This document shows, in pieces, positions 36,552-44,157 of a DNA stretch of 64,000 bases. This DNA comes from Sporosarcina sp. FSL K6-2383 (lineage in GTDB: Bacteria; Bacillota; Bacilli; Bacillales_A; Planococcaceae). The translations under genes were made by a program, and so were the position numbers. Each line of letters opens with the position of its first letter. Position 1 is the first letter of the stretch. The notes beneath the pieces are model-generated. The model made no database searches, was not told the DNA's origin, and worked only from the letters and a program-made list of their open reading frames with translations. The DNA lies in contig NZ_CP152017.1 in the NCBI RefSeq assembly GCF_038618305.1, positions 1,899,501 through 1,963,500 of the forward strand. Direction: 5' to 3'.

Positions 36552-36915
36552 TAGAAAAGGTCGGTTTTCTTAATAACCATCATGACATACGGTATAGAAA
36601 GCACCCGTATCCGTTTTTACTTAGATATTATTTAACAGGGACTAAAGAATTGACAGATTAAATGAATGGATGTTATGTTTATATTTAATTCAAGATAAAT
36701 TAATTAAGGATAATTAAAGAAGTAATACGATTGGAATTAGTCGCAAAAGAGTTGACGGCTTGCTCCGTTATCCTTCGTTCCTGTGAATCAATAATTATGC
36801 ATGTCTAACGAGCACTGATAATAAGCTGATAAATCAAGTTCTTCGCAGCATGAAAATATTTTTTTGAATATACATTCCGAAATCAAGGTGTATATTATAA
36901 TGGGAGGAAGTTATT
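36552..36915. other. Intergenic region before the OsmC gene
   Basis: No gene is seen. TATACA (36869-36874) and TGTATA (36889-36894) make an inverted repeat with a 14-base centre. TATAAT lies at 36896-36901 next to the GGGAGGAAG ribosome site, so this may be an operator, but a matching -35 box is not clear. Confidence 0.35.
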
Positions 36916-37308
36916 TTGACAATTATCAATAAGATTAATGGCGTAAATGGCATCTATAACGAGGCTGGATTGCAGCTAGAAGGAAGCTTAGCACCTAATT
37001 TAAATGGACTATCTCCACGAGAATTGTTGGAAGCATCATTAGGGTTATGTGTGTCTATTTCGCTGCAAAAAATGTTTGAGCGAGACAATATTGTAGTGGA
37101 AGATCAGGATATTTCGATTGAGGTAGTGGCTTCTAAAGAGGAAAATATTACAACGCGCTTCGGAAAATTTGATGTGTCTATCGCATTTCCTGAACATTTC
37201 ACTGAGGAATATAAGCAGAAATTAATCATTTCAGTTGAAAGAGCCTGTACAATTGGCAATACGTTAAAAAATGGTGTGACGATTCATACAGTGGAAAAAG
37301 CTGAATAA
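36916..37308 (+). CDS. OsmC-family protein
   Basis: This 130-residue protein belongs to the OsmC/Ohr fold family, which reduces organic peroxides with two cysteines. The two are present, in SLGLCVSISLQKM and in ERACTIGNTLKN, and LSPRELLEASLG precedes the first. It lacks the features of Ohr itself and is closer to YhfA-like OsmC members of uncertain substrate. The start is TTG, seven bases after GGGAGGAAG. A strong terminator follows. Confidence 0.85.
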   Translation: MTIINKINGVNGIYNEAGLQLEGSLAPNLNGLSPRELLEASLGLCVSISLQKMFERDNIVVEDQDISIEVVASKEENITTRFGKFDVSIAFPEHFTEEYKQKLIISVERACTIGNTLKNGVTIHTVEKAE

Positions 37309-37314
37309 GTAAAT

Positions 37315-37364
37315 GAGACGCATCAAGTTACAGCCTATTGCTGAAGCTTGATGCGTCTTTTTTT
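37315..37364 (+). terminator. Terminator of the OsmC gene
   Basis: GACGCATCAAG (37317-37327) pairs with CTTGATGCGTC (37347-37357), followed by seven T. Confidence 0.9.
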
Positions 37365-37430
37365 GCCTGCGAATATGTTTCTAACTTCATCCATAAACTA
37401 GAGAAACATCAAAATAGAAAGGATGAAGTA

Positions 37431-37511
37431 TTGAAGCGAGCATTATTGTACGGTGCAGCTATCTTAGTTGGACTCATTCTTGGTGTTCTAATTACTTATC
37501 TTATGGAATGA
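37431..37511 (+). CDS. Single-span membrane miniprotein, 26 residues
   Basis: The frame reads MKRALLYGAAILVGLILGVL followed by ITYLME. It is a lysine/arginine start and one clear membrane helix. It begins with TTG, about five to seven bases after GAAAGGATGA, and is followed by a terminator-like hairpin at 37530-37567. I do not recognise the family. The ribosome site, hydrophobic pattern and position support a real gene. Confidence 0.55.
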   Translation: MKRALLYGAAILVGLILGVLITYLME

Positions 37512-37529
37512 GTAAGCTAGTATAATTAT

Positions 37530-37567
37530 AAAAAGAGCAAAGTCGAAAAATTGACCTTGCTTTTTTA
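37530..37567. terminator. Terminator between the miniprotein and MFS genes
   Basis: AGCAAAGTC pairs with GACCTTGCT (one mismatch), with A-rich sequence before it and T-rich after it. It could serve both converging genes. Confidence 0.65.
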
Positions 37568-37568
37568 T

Positions 37569-38786
37569 CTATTTATTTAAAGCCTTTGAATTCCGAGCAA
37601 ACCGAATATACACAATGAAGAAGAGAGCAGCGCTTAAAAAGCGTAACCCGGAATTGATGGTCATTGCTATTTCAACACCCCACATTTCCAGTAACCAAAT
37701 CCCGATTTGCGGTGCGATAAAGGCCATGACCGCGAGCAAAACATTATAGGTCGTGATGCAATACGTTCTTGATGCTTCTGGTGATTGTTCAAGCAGTAAA
37801 TTGAACAAAATGAGTATAGTTCCTGATAAGAAAAAGCCTGATGTTGTTTGCACAAGTGTTAGATAATACAAGTTTGTAGACAATATCGTTAAAAACGGAG
37901 TCGTTGCCATACCAATAGCTGCCCAAACGAACACTTGGATATTGGATCTTTTTTCTGCCCATTTCTTCCAAAGGGGAAACGTTAAAATTTGCATGAGCAT
38001 ACTACCGACAGAAAACATGCTAATCCAAAAAATCGTTGCACCTACGATACGAACATGATAGATATTGAAAATCCCCCATGCCATTTGCCACGTAAAGTTA
38101 AAAAATAGGGCAGCAACTAAAAAGGATACATAGCGGGAGTTCTGAAAAATGGACCAATCCATCGCTTTCTTTTTTTCGATTGGCCCATCCCGTTTTACGG
38201 GCTCCTCCTCATGTTTCATCAATAAAAATACTTCTACTAAACCAAAACAAAAGGCGATGGCGAATAATACTTGATAAGCCGTGACATTGTCAGACATATC
38301 TTTCATAATAATCCCGATCAACAGCGTTGAAATAAGGCCGACTATCGTGAGCATTCGGTTACGGTCACTAAAAAATGCTCCTCGTCTTGAATCACTAACT
38401 AAGCCCCCAATCAGTGTTTGCCATCCGATGTTGGCGACAGTATTCGGCATACTCATAACAGCAATCACGATGAGAAATGTCCATGCTTGAAGTGTTGTAG
38501 ATGGTAAATAGACAAGGAAAATGATGAATAAAAACATTAAACGTGCAAGTAAGACTGACATCGCGACAAGCTTTTTCTGTGCGTGGGCCCGGTTGAGTAA
38601 AATAGCAGCTGGAATTGTCATCAGCAATGCCATCAATGGGGGAAGGGAGCTGATAAGCCCAACTTGGTAATTTGTCGCGCCTAAAATGGTAATCGCAAAA
38701 ATCGGAAAGAAGTTATTTGAGAAGTTTAATGCAATCGTCGATGCCATTCCATGATAAATACTGATTTTTTCATTATAAGTCCGCAT
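37569..38786 (-). CDS. MFS transporter
   Basis: This 405-residue protein has about twelve hydrophobic segments, a first helix entered by ASTIALNFSNNFFPIFAITI, and a loop 2-3 region ILLNRAHAQKKLVAMSVLLA of major-facilitator type. The central cytoplasmic loop (about residues 195-215) is rich in Lys/Glu. The substrate is not evident. The gene is alone, with the S9 peptidase divergent; nothing notable lies in the 213-base gap between them. Confidence 0.85.
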   Translation of the reverse strand: MRTYNEKISIYHGMASTIALNFSNNFFPIFAITILGATNYQVGLISSLPPLMALLMTIPAAILLNRAHAQKKLVAMSVLLARLMFLFIIFLVYLPSTTLQAWTFLIVIAVMSMPNTVANIGWQTLIGGLVSDSRRGAFFSDRNRMLTIVGLISTLLIGIIMKDMSDNVTAYQVLFAIAFCFGLVEVFLLMKHEEEPVKRDGPIEKKKAMDWSIFQNSRYVSFLVAALFFNFTWQMAWGIFNIYHVRIVGATIFWISMFSVGSMLMQILTFPLWKKWAEKRSNIQVFVWAAIGMATTPFLTILSTNLYYLTLVQTTSGFFLSGTILILFNLLLEQSPEASRTYCITTYNVLLAVMAFIAPQIGIWLLEMWGVEIAMTINSGLRFLSAALFFIVYIRFARNSKALNK

Positions 38787-38999
38787 ATGATCTCCACACT
38801 TTTTATAATTTTATCTTCTGTATTGAATTATAGTCTCGAATAGCTAGAAAACAAGTACTTTGAGAAACGAAATTTTTTGGCTGTCTATACACTGTAAGAT
38901 TTTTAAATCGTAGAAAACTTCAAGTATTCTATCTTATTAGACAGAACATGTATTAATGGGATAAAATGAAAGCATTGATTATTAATTAGGGGGCAAACA

Positions 39000-40790
39000 A
39001 TGATTAATTTCCCAAAACCAACAGTTGAACAATTTTTCCGTACGTACACGATTACAAACTTTGCGGTGAGTAGTGATGAAAAGCGATTAGTGTTTAATGC
39101 CAACTTGAATGGGAAAATGAATTTATGGGCGATGGATTTGCCTGACACGTATCCGTATTTATTTGCTCATCGGGATGAATCTTGTAATTTTATCAAATTT
39201 GATCCGGAAAATCGCTATGTACTTGCGGGATTTGATAAAGATGGGGATGAGAATTATCAAATTTATGCGATTCCAAGTGAAGGTGGATTACCAGAGCCAC
39301 TAATAACAGGCGTTGCATCTGAAAAGTATTATTTCGGCCATTTAAGTAAAGATGGCAAACGTCTTTACTATGTGACTTCTGAAGAGAACCCATCCTTTTT
39401 AAATACGCACGTCCGTGAACTGGAAAACGGAGGAGATACGTTGTTAAACGTTGGAGAGGTATCTCATACTGAACTAGCAGCAGTATCCGAGAATGAACAA
39501 GCATCTGTCTATTTACGAGCATTTGCGAATACGTATGTCGTTGGCTTTGTGAAGGTAGGAGAGGAAACATTCAACCTTACACCAGATCCAGAGAAGATTC
39601 ATGTTGCATATGAACCAGTCTTTACAGATAATGACACCATTTACTTTGTGACTGATTACGATAGCGACGATCTGTATTTGGCCAAGTTCGATTTGACATC
39701 AAAAGTGTTTTCAAAAGTGTTAGCAATCGAAGGTGAAGGCATTCAATCTATTAGTTGGGATAAAGGAAATGATGTATTATATTTAACGACTGTCAAAGGT
39801 GTTACGGATGTCTTATATCGATACGTCATTTCTGAAGATAAATTAGAGAAATGTTCCTTACCTGTTGATATTATTGAACAAATCCATGTGGCTAAATCAG
39901 GAACGCTTTATATTTTAGGACGAAGCGCGACGATACCGCATAATATCTATCAATCAGCAAATGGACTAGAATGGAAGCAATTGACGAATAACCGTGTTTT
40001 AGGTTTAGGCCAGGAAGATATGGTGGAGCCAGATATTGTTTCGTATACATCATTTGATGGAATGGAAATCGAGGCTTTATTATTCAAAGCGAAGCCTGAA
40101 AATGATAATGGTTATACGATTTTTTGGCCACATGGTGGACCGCAGGCAGCGGAGCGAAAAATGTTCCGTTCGATGTTTCAATGTTTCATCAATCGAGGCT
40201 ATACGATTTTTGCGCCGAATTTCAGGGGGAGCACAGGCTACGGATCGGCGTTCACAAAACTGGTTGAACAAGATTGGGGTGAAGGACCACGGCTCGACTG
40301 TGTTGCTGGAATTGAGTGGTTGTTCGACAATGGATTGACGGATCGGGATAAGCTATTCCTTGTCGGTGGTAGCTATGGCGGATACATGGCACTGCTCTTA
40401 CATGGTCGTCATCCGGACTTTTTCAAAGCAGTTGTTGATATTTTCGGGCCATCTGATTTATTTACATTCGTCAATTCTGTGCCTCCACATTGGAAGCCAA
40501 TCATGGAACGCTGGCTTGGAGATCCTGAGCACGATAAAGATCGTTTTATCAAAGATTCACCTGTTACGTATTTAGATGGCATGATCAAGCCAATGCTCGT
40601 CATCCAAGGAGCAAAAGATCCGCGTGTCGTAAAAGAAGAATCAGACCAAATTGTTGCCAAATTACAGGAAATGGGTCGCAATATTGAGTATCTTGTTCTA
40701 GAGGATGAAGGACATGGCTTCTCGAAAAAGGACAACGAAATTAAAGTATATAGTTTGATGTTGGAGTTTTTAGAAAAGCACCAGGCATAG
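39000..40790 (+). CDS. S9-family serine peptidase (acylaminoacyl-peptidase-like)
   Basis: The 596-residue protein has an N-terminal beta-propeller (about 1-330) and a C-terminal alpha/beta hydrolase. The nucleophile S458 lies in LVGGSYGGYMALLLHG, the aspartate in VIQGAKDPRV and the histidine in EDEGHGFSK. HGGPQAAERKMFRSMFQCFI and NFRGSTGYGSAF belong to the prolyl-oligopeptidase (YuxL-like) family. No signal peptide is present, so it is cytosolic. GGGGG precedes the ATG. It probably trims short peptides. Confidence 0.92.
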   Translation: MINFPKPTVEQFFRTYTITNFAVSSDEKRLVFNANLNGKMNLWAMDLPDTYPYLFAHRDESCNFIKFDPENRYVLAGFDKDGDENYQIYAIPSEGGLPEPLITGVASEKYYFGHLSKDGKRLYYVTSEENPSFLNTHVRELENGGDTLLNVGEVSHTELAAVSENEQASVYLRAFANTYVVGFVKVGEETFNLTPDPEKIHVAYEPVFTDNDTIYFVTDYDSDDLYLAKFDLTSKVFSKVLAIEGEGIQSISWDKGNDVLYLTTVKGVTDVLYRYVISEDKLEKCSLPVDIIEQIHVAKSGTLYILGRSATIPHNIYQSANGLEWKQLTNNRVLGLGQEDMVEPDIVSYTSFDGMEIEALLFKAKPENDNGYTIFWPHGGPQAAERKMFRSMFQCFINRGYTIFAPNFRGSTGYGSAFTKLVEQDWGEGPRLDCVAGIEWLFDNGLTDRDKLFLVGGSYGGYMALLLHGRHPDFFKAVVDIFGPSDLFTFVNSVPPHWKPIMERWLGDPEHDKDRFIKDSPVTYLDGMIKPMLVIQGAKDPRVVKEESDQIVAKLQEMGRNIEYLVLEDEGHGFSKKDNEIKVYSLMLEFLEKHQA

Positions 40791-40806
40791 GTTTTGAATC
40801 AATACC

Positions 40807-40859
40807 AATAACCGCTATGAGAGCAGGAGAATTCAATCTCGTAGCGGTTATTCCTATTT
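40807..40859 (+). terminator. Hairpin after the S9 peptidase gene
   Basis: AATAACCGCTA pairs with TAGCGGTTATT, with an inner GAG/CTC, followed by CCTATTTT. Confidence 0.7.
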
Positions 40860-40891
40860 TGCATCTGCAGCACTAGCCAGGAGATGATCTT

Positions 40892-41983
40892 TTGATTGAA
40901 GTAAAACATTTGCAGTTAGATAAAACAAAACGTTCGATTGTAATTTCAGATATCCACGCGAATCTACAGCTTTTCAAGAAATTATTAACCAAATTACAGT
41001 ATACATCCGAAGACTACCTGTTCATTAATGGAGATTTGTGTGAGAAAGGACCGGCAAGTTTAGAGGTGGTTGACTATGTGCGCAACATGTCCGAAGAGTC
41101 AACGAATGTCTTTATCACAAAAGGAAATTGTGATGTTGTATTTAGATATGTATACAACGGAGATGAAGGAATTATTTCGTATATGGATAGACGAAAGGAT
41201 TCTATTTTAAACGAGATGCTTTCAAAATGTGGTAAATCATTGGAAGACTTTGCTGACCTACAAGAGCTAGCCCATTTTTACCAACACTATTTTTCGGAAG
41301 AACTAGATTGGCTTGATGCACTTCCGGCGGCATTTGAAACGGATGATTTTATTATCATTCATGCGGGCATTGAAGATATTAAAGATTGGCAGCTGACAGA
41401 TGAACAATTTGCTTTATCTGCATCTGCATTTTATGAAAAAGGGCACCAGGCCAATAAAACAGTTATTGTAGGACACTGGCCAGTCGTGAATTATAGAGCA
41501 AAACAAATTAGTTCACATAATCCATTGATTGATCTAAAAAAACATATGATTGCGTTGGATGGCGGAAACCAAATAAAAGTAGATGGTCAGCTAAATGCCC
41601 TAATTATTGAGAATGGCACTTATTCTTATACATATGTTGATGAGTTAACGCATGAAATGATTGTGCAACAGGATCACGTGGACCCAACGGAAAGAATTGG
41701 AACCGTTACTTATCCGAATTACCAAATGAAAATAATAGAGCAGGGAGAGTTTTTTACACTTTGCGAAAATAGTAATCTCGGTATTCAGCAATGGATTAAA
41801 AATGAATATCTACTTGTTGAAGATGGGCAGCCATACTGTAAAGATGACCTAAGTATAACCTTTTTATCAGTGGAAAAAGGTGAGAGCGTGTTTATTGTTG
41901 ATGACACATGCGAAGGGTATACGCTTATTAAGAGAAATAATGGGGAGGTAGGATGGATTCCTGCATATTGTTTGAGCTCTTAA
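40892..41983 (+). CDS. Metallophosphoesterase with a C-terminal SH3-like domain
   Basis: The 363-residue protein has a calcineurin-like phosphoesterase domain (about 1-240). It shows the metal motifs SDIHAN, NGDLCEKGP, TKGNCD, IHAG and VGHWPV, as in PrpE/ApaH-type phosphatases. A C-terminal part (about 255-363) reads like a pair of SH3-type folds, with NNGEVGWIPAYCL at the end. The substrate may be a phosphoprotein or a dinucleotide. The start is TTG after AGGAGATGA. Confidence 0.85.
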   Translation: MIEVKHLQLDKTKRSIVISDIHANLQLFKKLLTKLQYTSEDYLFINGDLCEKGPASLEVVDYVRNMSEESTNVFITKGNCDVVFRYVYNGDEGIISYMDRRKDSILNEMLSKCGKSLEDFADLQELAHFYQHYFSEELDWLDALPAAFETDDFIIIHAGIEDIKDWQLTDEQFALSASAFYEKGHQANKTVIVGHWPVVNYRAKQISSHNPLIDLKKHMIALDGGNQIKVDGQLNALIIENGTYSYTYVDELTHEMIVQQDHVDPTERIGTVTYPNYQMKIIEQGEFFTLCENSNLGIQQWIKNEYLLVEDGQPYCKDDLSITFLSVEKGESVFIVDDTCEGYTLIKRNNGEVGWIPAYCLSS

Positions 41984-42039
41984 CTTTGAAATGATTTTCT
42001 CGGCAATGCTTTTATTCGAAATGAAAGGTGGATGATCTT

Positions 42040-42207
42040 TTGTTCACATTGCGACGTAAGAAGAAAAGAAAGAACAATAATGAGCCTTATTCAAAAGCTG
42101 ATTTCCTTTTTGATATAGTATTTTGGATTCCCGAGTTAATCTTTTTGCCATTTCGTTTATTTTTTTATGGTGCAAGGGGTATTATACGTTGGATTGATGA
42201 CTTTTGA
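42040..42207 (+). CDS. Small basic membrane-associated protein, 55 residues
   Basis: This short frame encodes a very basic start (RRKKKRKNNN), then DFLFDIVFWIPELIFLPFRL and FFYGARGIIRWIDDF, an aromatic-rich membrane segment. It starts with TTG, 9 bases after AAAGGTGG (42023-42030). I recall small Bacillus proteins of this style with no assigned role. It lies between the phosphoesterase and the MNT gene. Confidence 0.6.
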   Translation: MFTLRRKKKRKNNNEPYSKADFLFDIVFWIPELIFLPFRLFFYGARGIIRWIDDF

Positions 42208-42209
42208 TG

Positions 42210-42234
42210 TTCCAAATTGGAACTATGCTATGAT
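42210..42234 (+). promoter_or_regulatory. Extended -10 promoter with operator, MNT gene
   Basis: TTCCAAATTGGAA (42210-42222) is a perfect 13-base palindrome immediately before TGCTATGAT, an extended -10 element (TGnTATGAT, 42226-42234). This is a likely autoregulatory site for the toxin-antitoxin unit. Confidence 0.5.
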
Positions 42235-42254
42235 AATTGAAAGGGGTGGGGGAA

Positions 42255-42578
42255 ATGGCTACTCGGCTGGAGTTACGTGGGCAAATTTTGAGCGAGTTAA
42301 AAAATATTATTGATCAAACTTTGTGCAATGAAGATGTGAAAGTATACTTGTTTGGTTCATGGGCGAGAAATGAAGAAAAGCAAAGCTCGGATATTGATAT
42401 AGCTGTGGAATCCCGTCATCAGCTTTCCCCTTCAAAGTGGTTGGAGTTACATGATCGGATTGAAGAATCCATTATTCCATACAATGTAGATATTGTTAAT
42501 CTTGCAGATGCAAGTTCGGCTTTAATTCAAAATGTCAAAAGGGAGGGAGTCATTTGGAAAGACTACAAGAACGAATAG
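42255..42578 (+). CDS. mntA: MNT-type nucleotidyltransferase antitoxin (MntA-like)
   Basis: This 107-residue minimal nucleotidyltransferase has VYLFGSWARNEEKQSSDIDI at about residues 30-49, with the G-S and D-x-D catalytic pattern, and VDIVNLADAS with a third acidic residue. In MntA-HepT systems it adds AMP to the HEPN toxin and so inactivates it. GGTGGGGG precedes the ATG at 42255; the frame opens at 42237 but the later start fits better. It overlaps the HEPN gene by 25 bases. All active-site residues are intact. Confidence 0.85.
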   Translation: MATRLELRGQILSELKNIIDQTLCNEDVKVYLFGSWARNEEKQSSDIDIAVESRHQLSPSKWLELHDRIEESIIPYNVDIVNLADASSALIQNVKREGVIWKDYKNE

Positions 42579-42946
42579 TATCTGCCAAAAAAGCATTAGC
42601 TTCCTTACAGAAACTTGTTGTGATTGAACATCCGGACGATGTAGAACGAGATGCGCTAATTCAACGATTTGAATTCACATTTGAGGCATCTTGGAAAGCG
42701 GCCAAACAATATTTGTATGATATGGAGGGCATAGATATTGGCTCACCAAAAGGCGTCATTCGAAGCTGTCGGGAAATAACGCTATTTGATGATGAAGAAA
42801 CGATTCTTGCATTGTAGATGGTAAACGATAGGAATCTAACTGTCCGTACATATAACGAAGAAGTAGCGATTAAAATCCAAATGAATATCAAAACGTATTT
42901 TCCGTTATTATCGAATTGGATTTTGCGAATAGAAAAAAGAATATAG
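42554..42946 (+). pseudogene. HEPN-domain toxin, interrupted (HepT/HI0074-like)
   Basis: The frame starts at TTG behind AAAAGGGAGGG and reads FEFTFEASWKAAKQYLYDME, the usual HI0074/HepT pattern. It meets a TAG at codon 88 (42815-42817). The same frame then continues VNDRNLTVRTYNEEVAIKIQ to a stop at 42944, which is the family's C-terminal part. The RNase motif R-x4-6-H is expected as RNLTxHTYNE; here the His is Arg (R98). Both defects could be single transitions. The toxin is probably dead, unless the TAG is read through. Confidence 0.8.
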
Positions 42947-42951
42947 CGACC

Positions 42952-42994
42952 AAAACCACTAAGCCCTATGTAAAGGTATAGTGGTTTTGTTACG
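42952..42994 (+). terminator. Terminator after the MNT/HEPN unit
   Basis: AACCACTA pairs with TAGTGGTT around a 17-base loop, followed by TTGTT. Confidence 0.65.
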
Positions 42995-43018
42995 TAAGCT
43001 ATAAATGGAGGAAAAGTT

Positions 43019-43714
43019 ATGCGATTGAATCAATTTATTAGTGCTTCAGGATTTTGTTCGAGACGTAAGGTGGATAAGTTAATTAAGGAAGGGATAGTGA
43101 CGGTGAATGGAGAGCAAATTAAACTTGGTTATGTGATGAGTGAAGGAGATCGCGTTGAAGTGGATGGGCAGCTTATTAAAGCGAAAGTAAATGATGTTTA
43201 TTTAATGCTCAATAAGCCACCTGATGTAACTTGTACGGCGGCGAGTGGAATTGAAGGGAATATTATTGATTTTGTTAATTATCCGGAACGTATTTTTCCC
43301 GTTGGGCGGCTCGATAAGCAATCTGAGGGCTTAATTTTACTGACGAATGACGGCAGCATTGTCAATGAGCTGTTAAAGGAAGAAAATGAGCATGAAAAAG
43401 ATTATATTGTGACGGTCGATAAAAAAATAACACCTGAATTTATAGAAGATATGGCGAGTGGCGTTGACATTTACAATCCTAGAAAAAAGGGGAATGTTCA
43501 AACGAAGCCTTGCCGAGTTGTTCAACTAGATGATTATTGTTTTAAAATTACGTTATCACAAGGGTTGAATCGACAAATTAGACGCATGTGCCGACGCTTT
43601 CAATATACGGTCACACGGTTGCAACGTGTGAGAATCAAGGAATTATCGTTAGGAACATTACCGCTTGGTCAATGGCGTTCGCTAACACAAGGAGAAATAG
43701 CTAGGTTGAAATGA
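43019..43714 (+). CDS. rluF: RluF-type 23S rRNA pseudouridine synthase
   Basis: This 231-residue enzyme has an N-terminal S4 RNA-binding domain (LNQFISASGFCSRRKVDKLI, then VTVNGEQIKLG). The RsuA/RluB catalytic domain contains the aspartate in FPVGRLDKQSEGLILLTND. It continues KPCRVVQLDDYCFKITLSQG and LNRQIRRMCRRFQYTVTRLQ. The combination and length match the RluF group, which isomerises a uridine of 23S rRNA. It has its own GGAGG site. A short tail without the usual C-terminal extension of RluB is consistent. Confidence 0.85.
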   Translation: MRLNQFISASGFCSRRKVDKLIKEGIVTVNGEQIKLGYVMSEGDRVEVDGQLIKAKVNDVYLMLNKPPDVTCTAASGIEGNIIDFVNYPERIFPVGRLDKQSEGLILLTNDGSIVNELLKEENEHEKDYIVTVDKKITPEFIEDMASGVDIYNPRKKGNVQTKPCRVVQLDDYCFKITLSQGLNRQIRRMCRRFQYTVTRLQRVRIKELSLGTLPLGQWRSLTQGEIARLK

Positions 43715-43768
43715 ATATCTACATTGAATCCATTTAAAATAAAACAATAAGTTTTGAAATCTGAACAA

Positions 43769-43896
43769 GGTTGATTTCCACTTCAGTCGGTCGCTTTCCG
43801 CGGGCTTGGCTTCAGCCGCTTCCCTCGCTGTGCTCAGTCCAGGGTCTTCAGCTCAAGATTTTCCCACTGGAGTCGCCGCCTTCCCCTACAATCAAC
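43769..43896. repeat. 128-bp dispersed element, copy 1
   Basis: It starts GGTTGATTTCC and ends ACAATCAAC, so its ends are inverted repeats (GTTGATT/AATCAAC). The inside has GCTTTCCGCGGGC, GGCTTCAGCCGCTTCCCTCG and GTCCAGGGTCTTCAGCTC. A second 128-bp copy lies inverted at 48174-48301. It encodes no protein. It is GC-richer than its surroundings. I recall similar intergenic repeats in Bacillaceae/Planococcaceae genomes. Confidence 0.85.
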
Positions 43897-44157
43897 GAGA
43901 TTAGAATATTATACCCCTGGAAGTTAATTGAGTAAACGAGCAACCATTCGATTTTTCAGTAAGATAGATGATAACGAAAGTGACCTGCAGTAATAAAACA
44001 AATGAATGTTGTGGTAGAATAGAACTACGAAACTTTCCGAAGGTTTTAAGTATAAAAATGTTTGTATAGATTTCAAAAACCGAAGTACTTGATGAATTAA
44101 ATTTTATAGAAGTGACAAAATTTCTATGAAGATAATAAAGTTAGGGGATTGAGTCTA

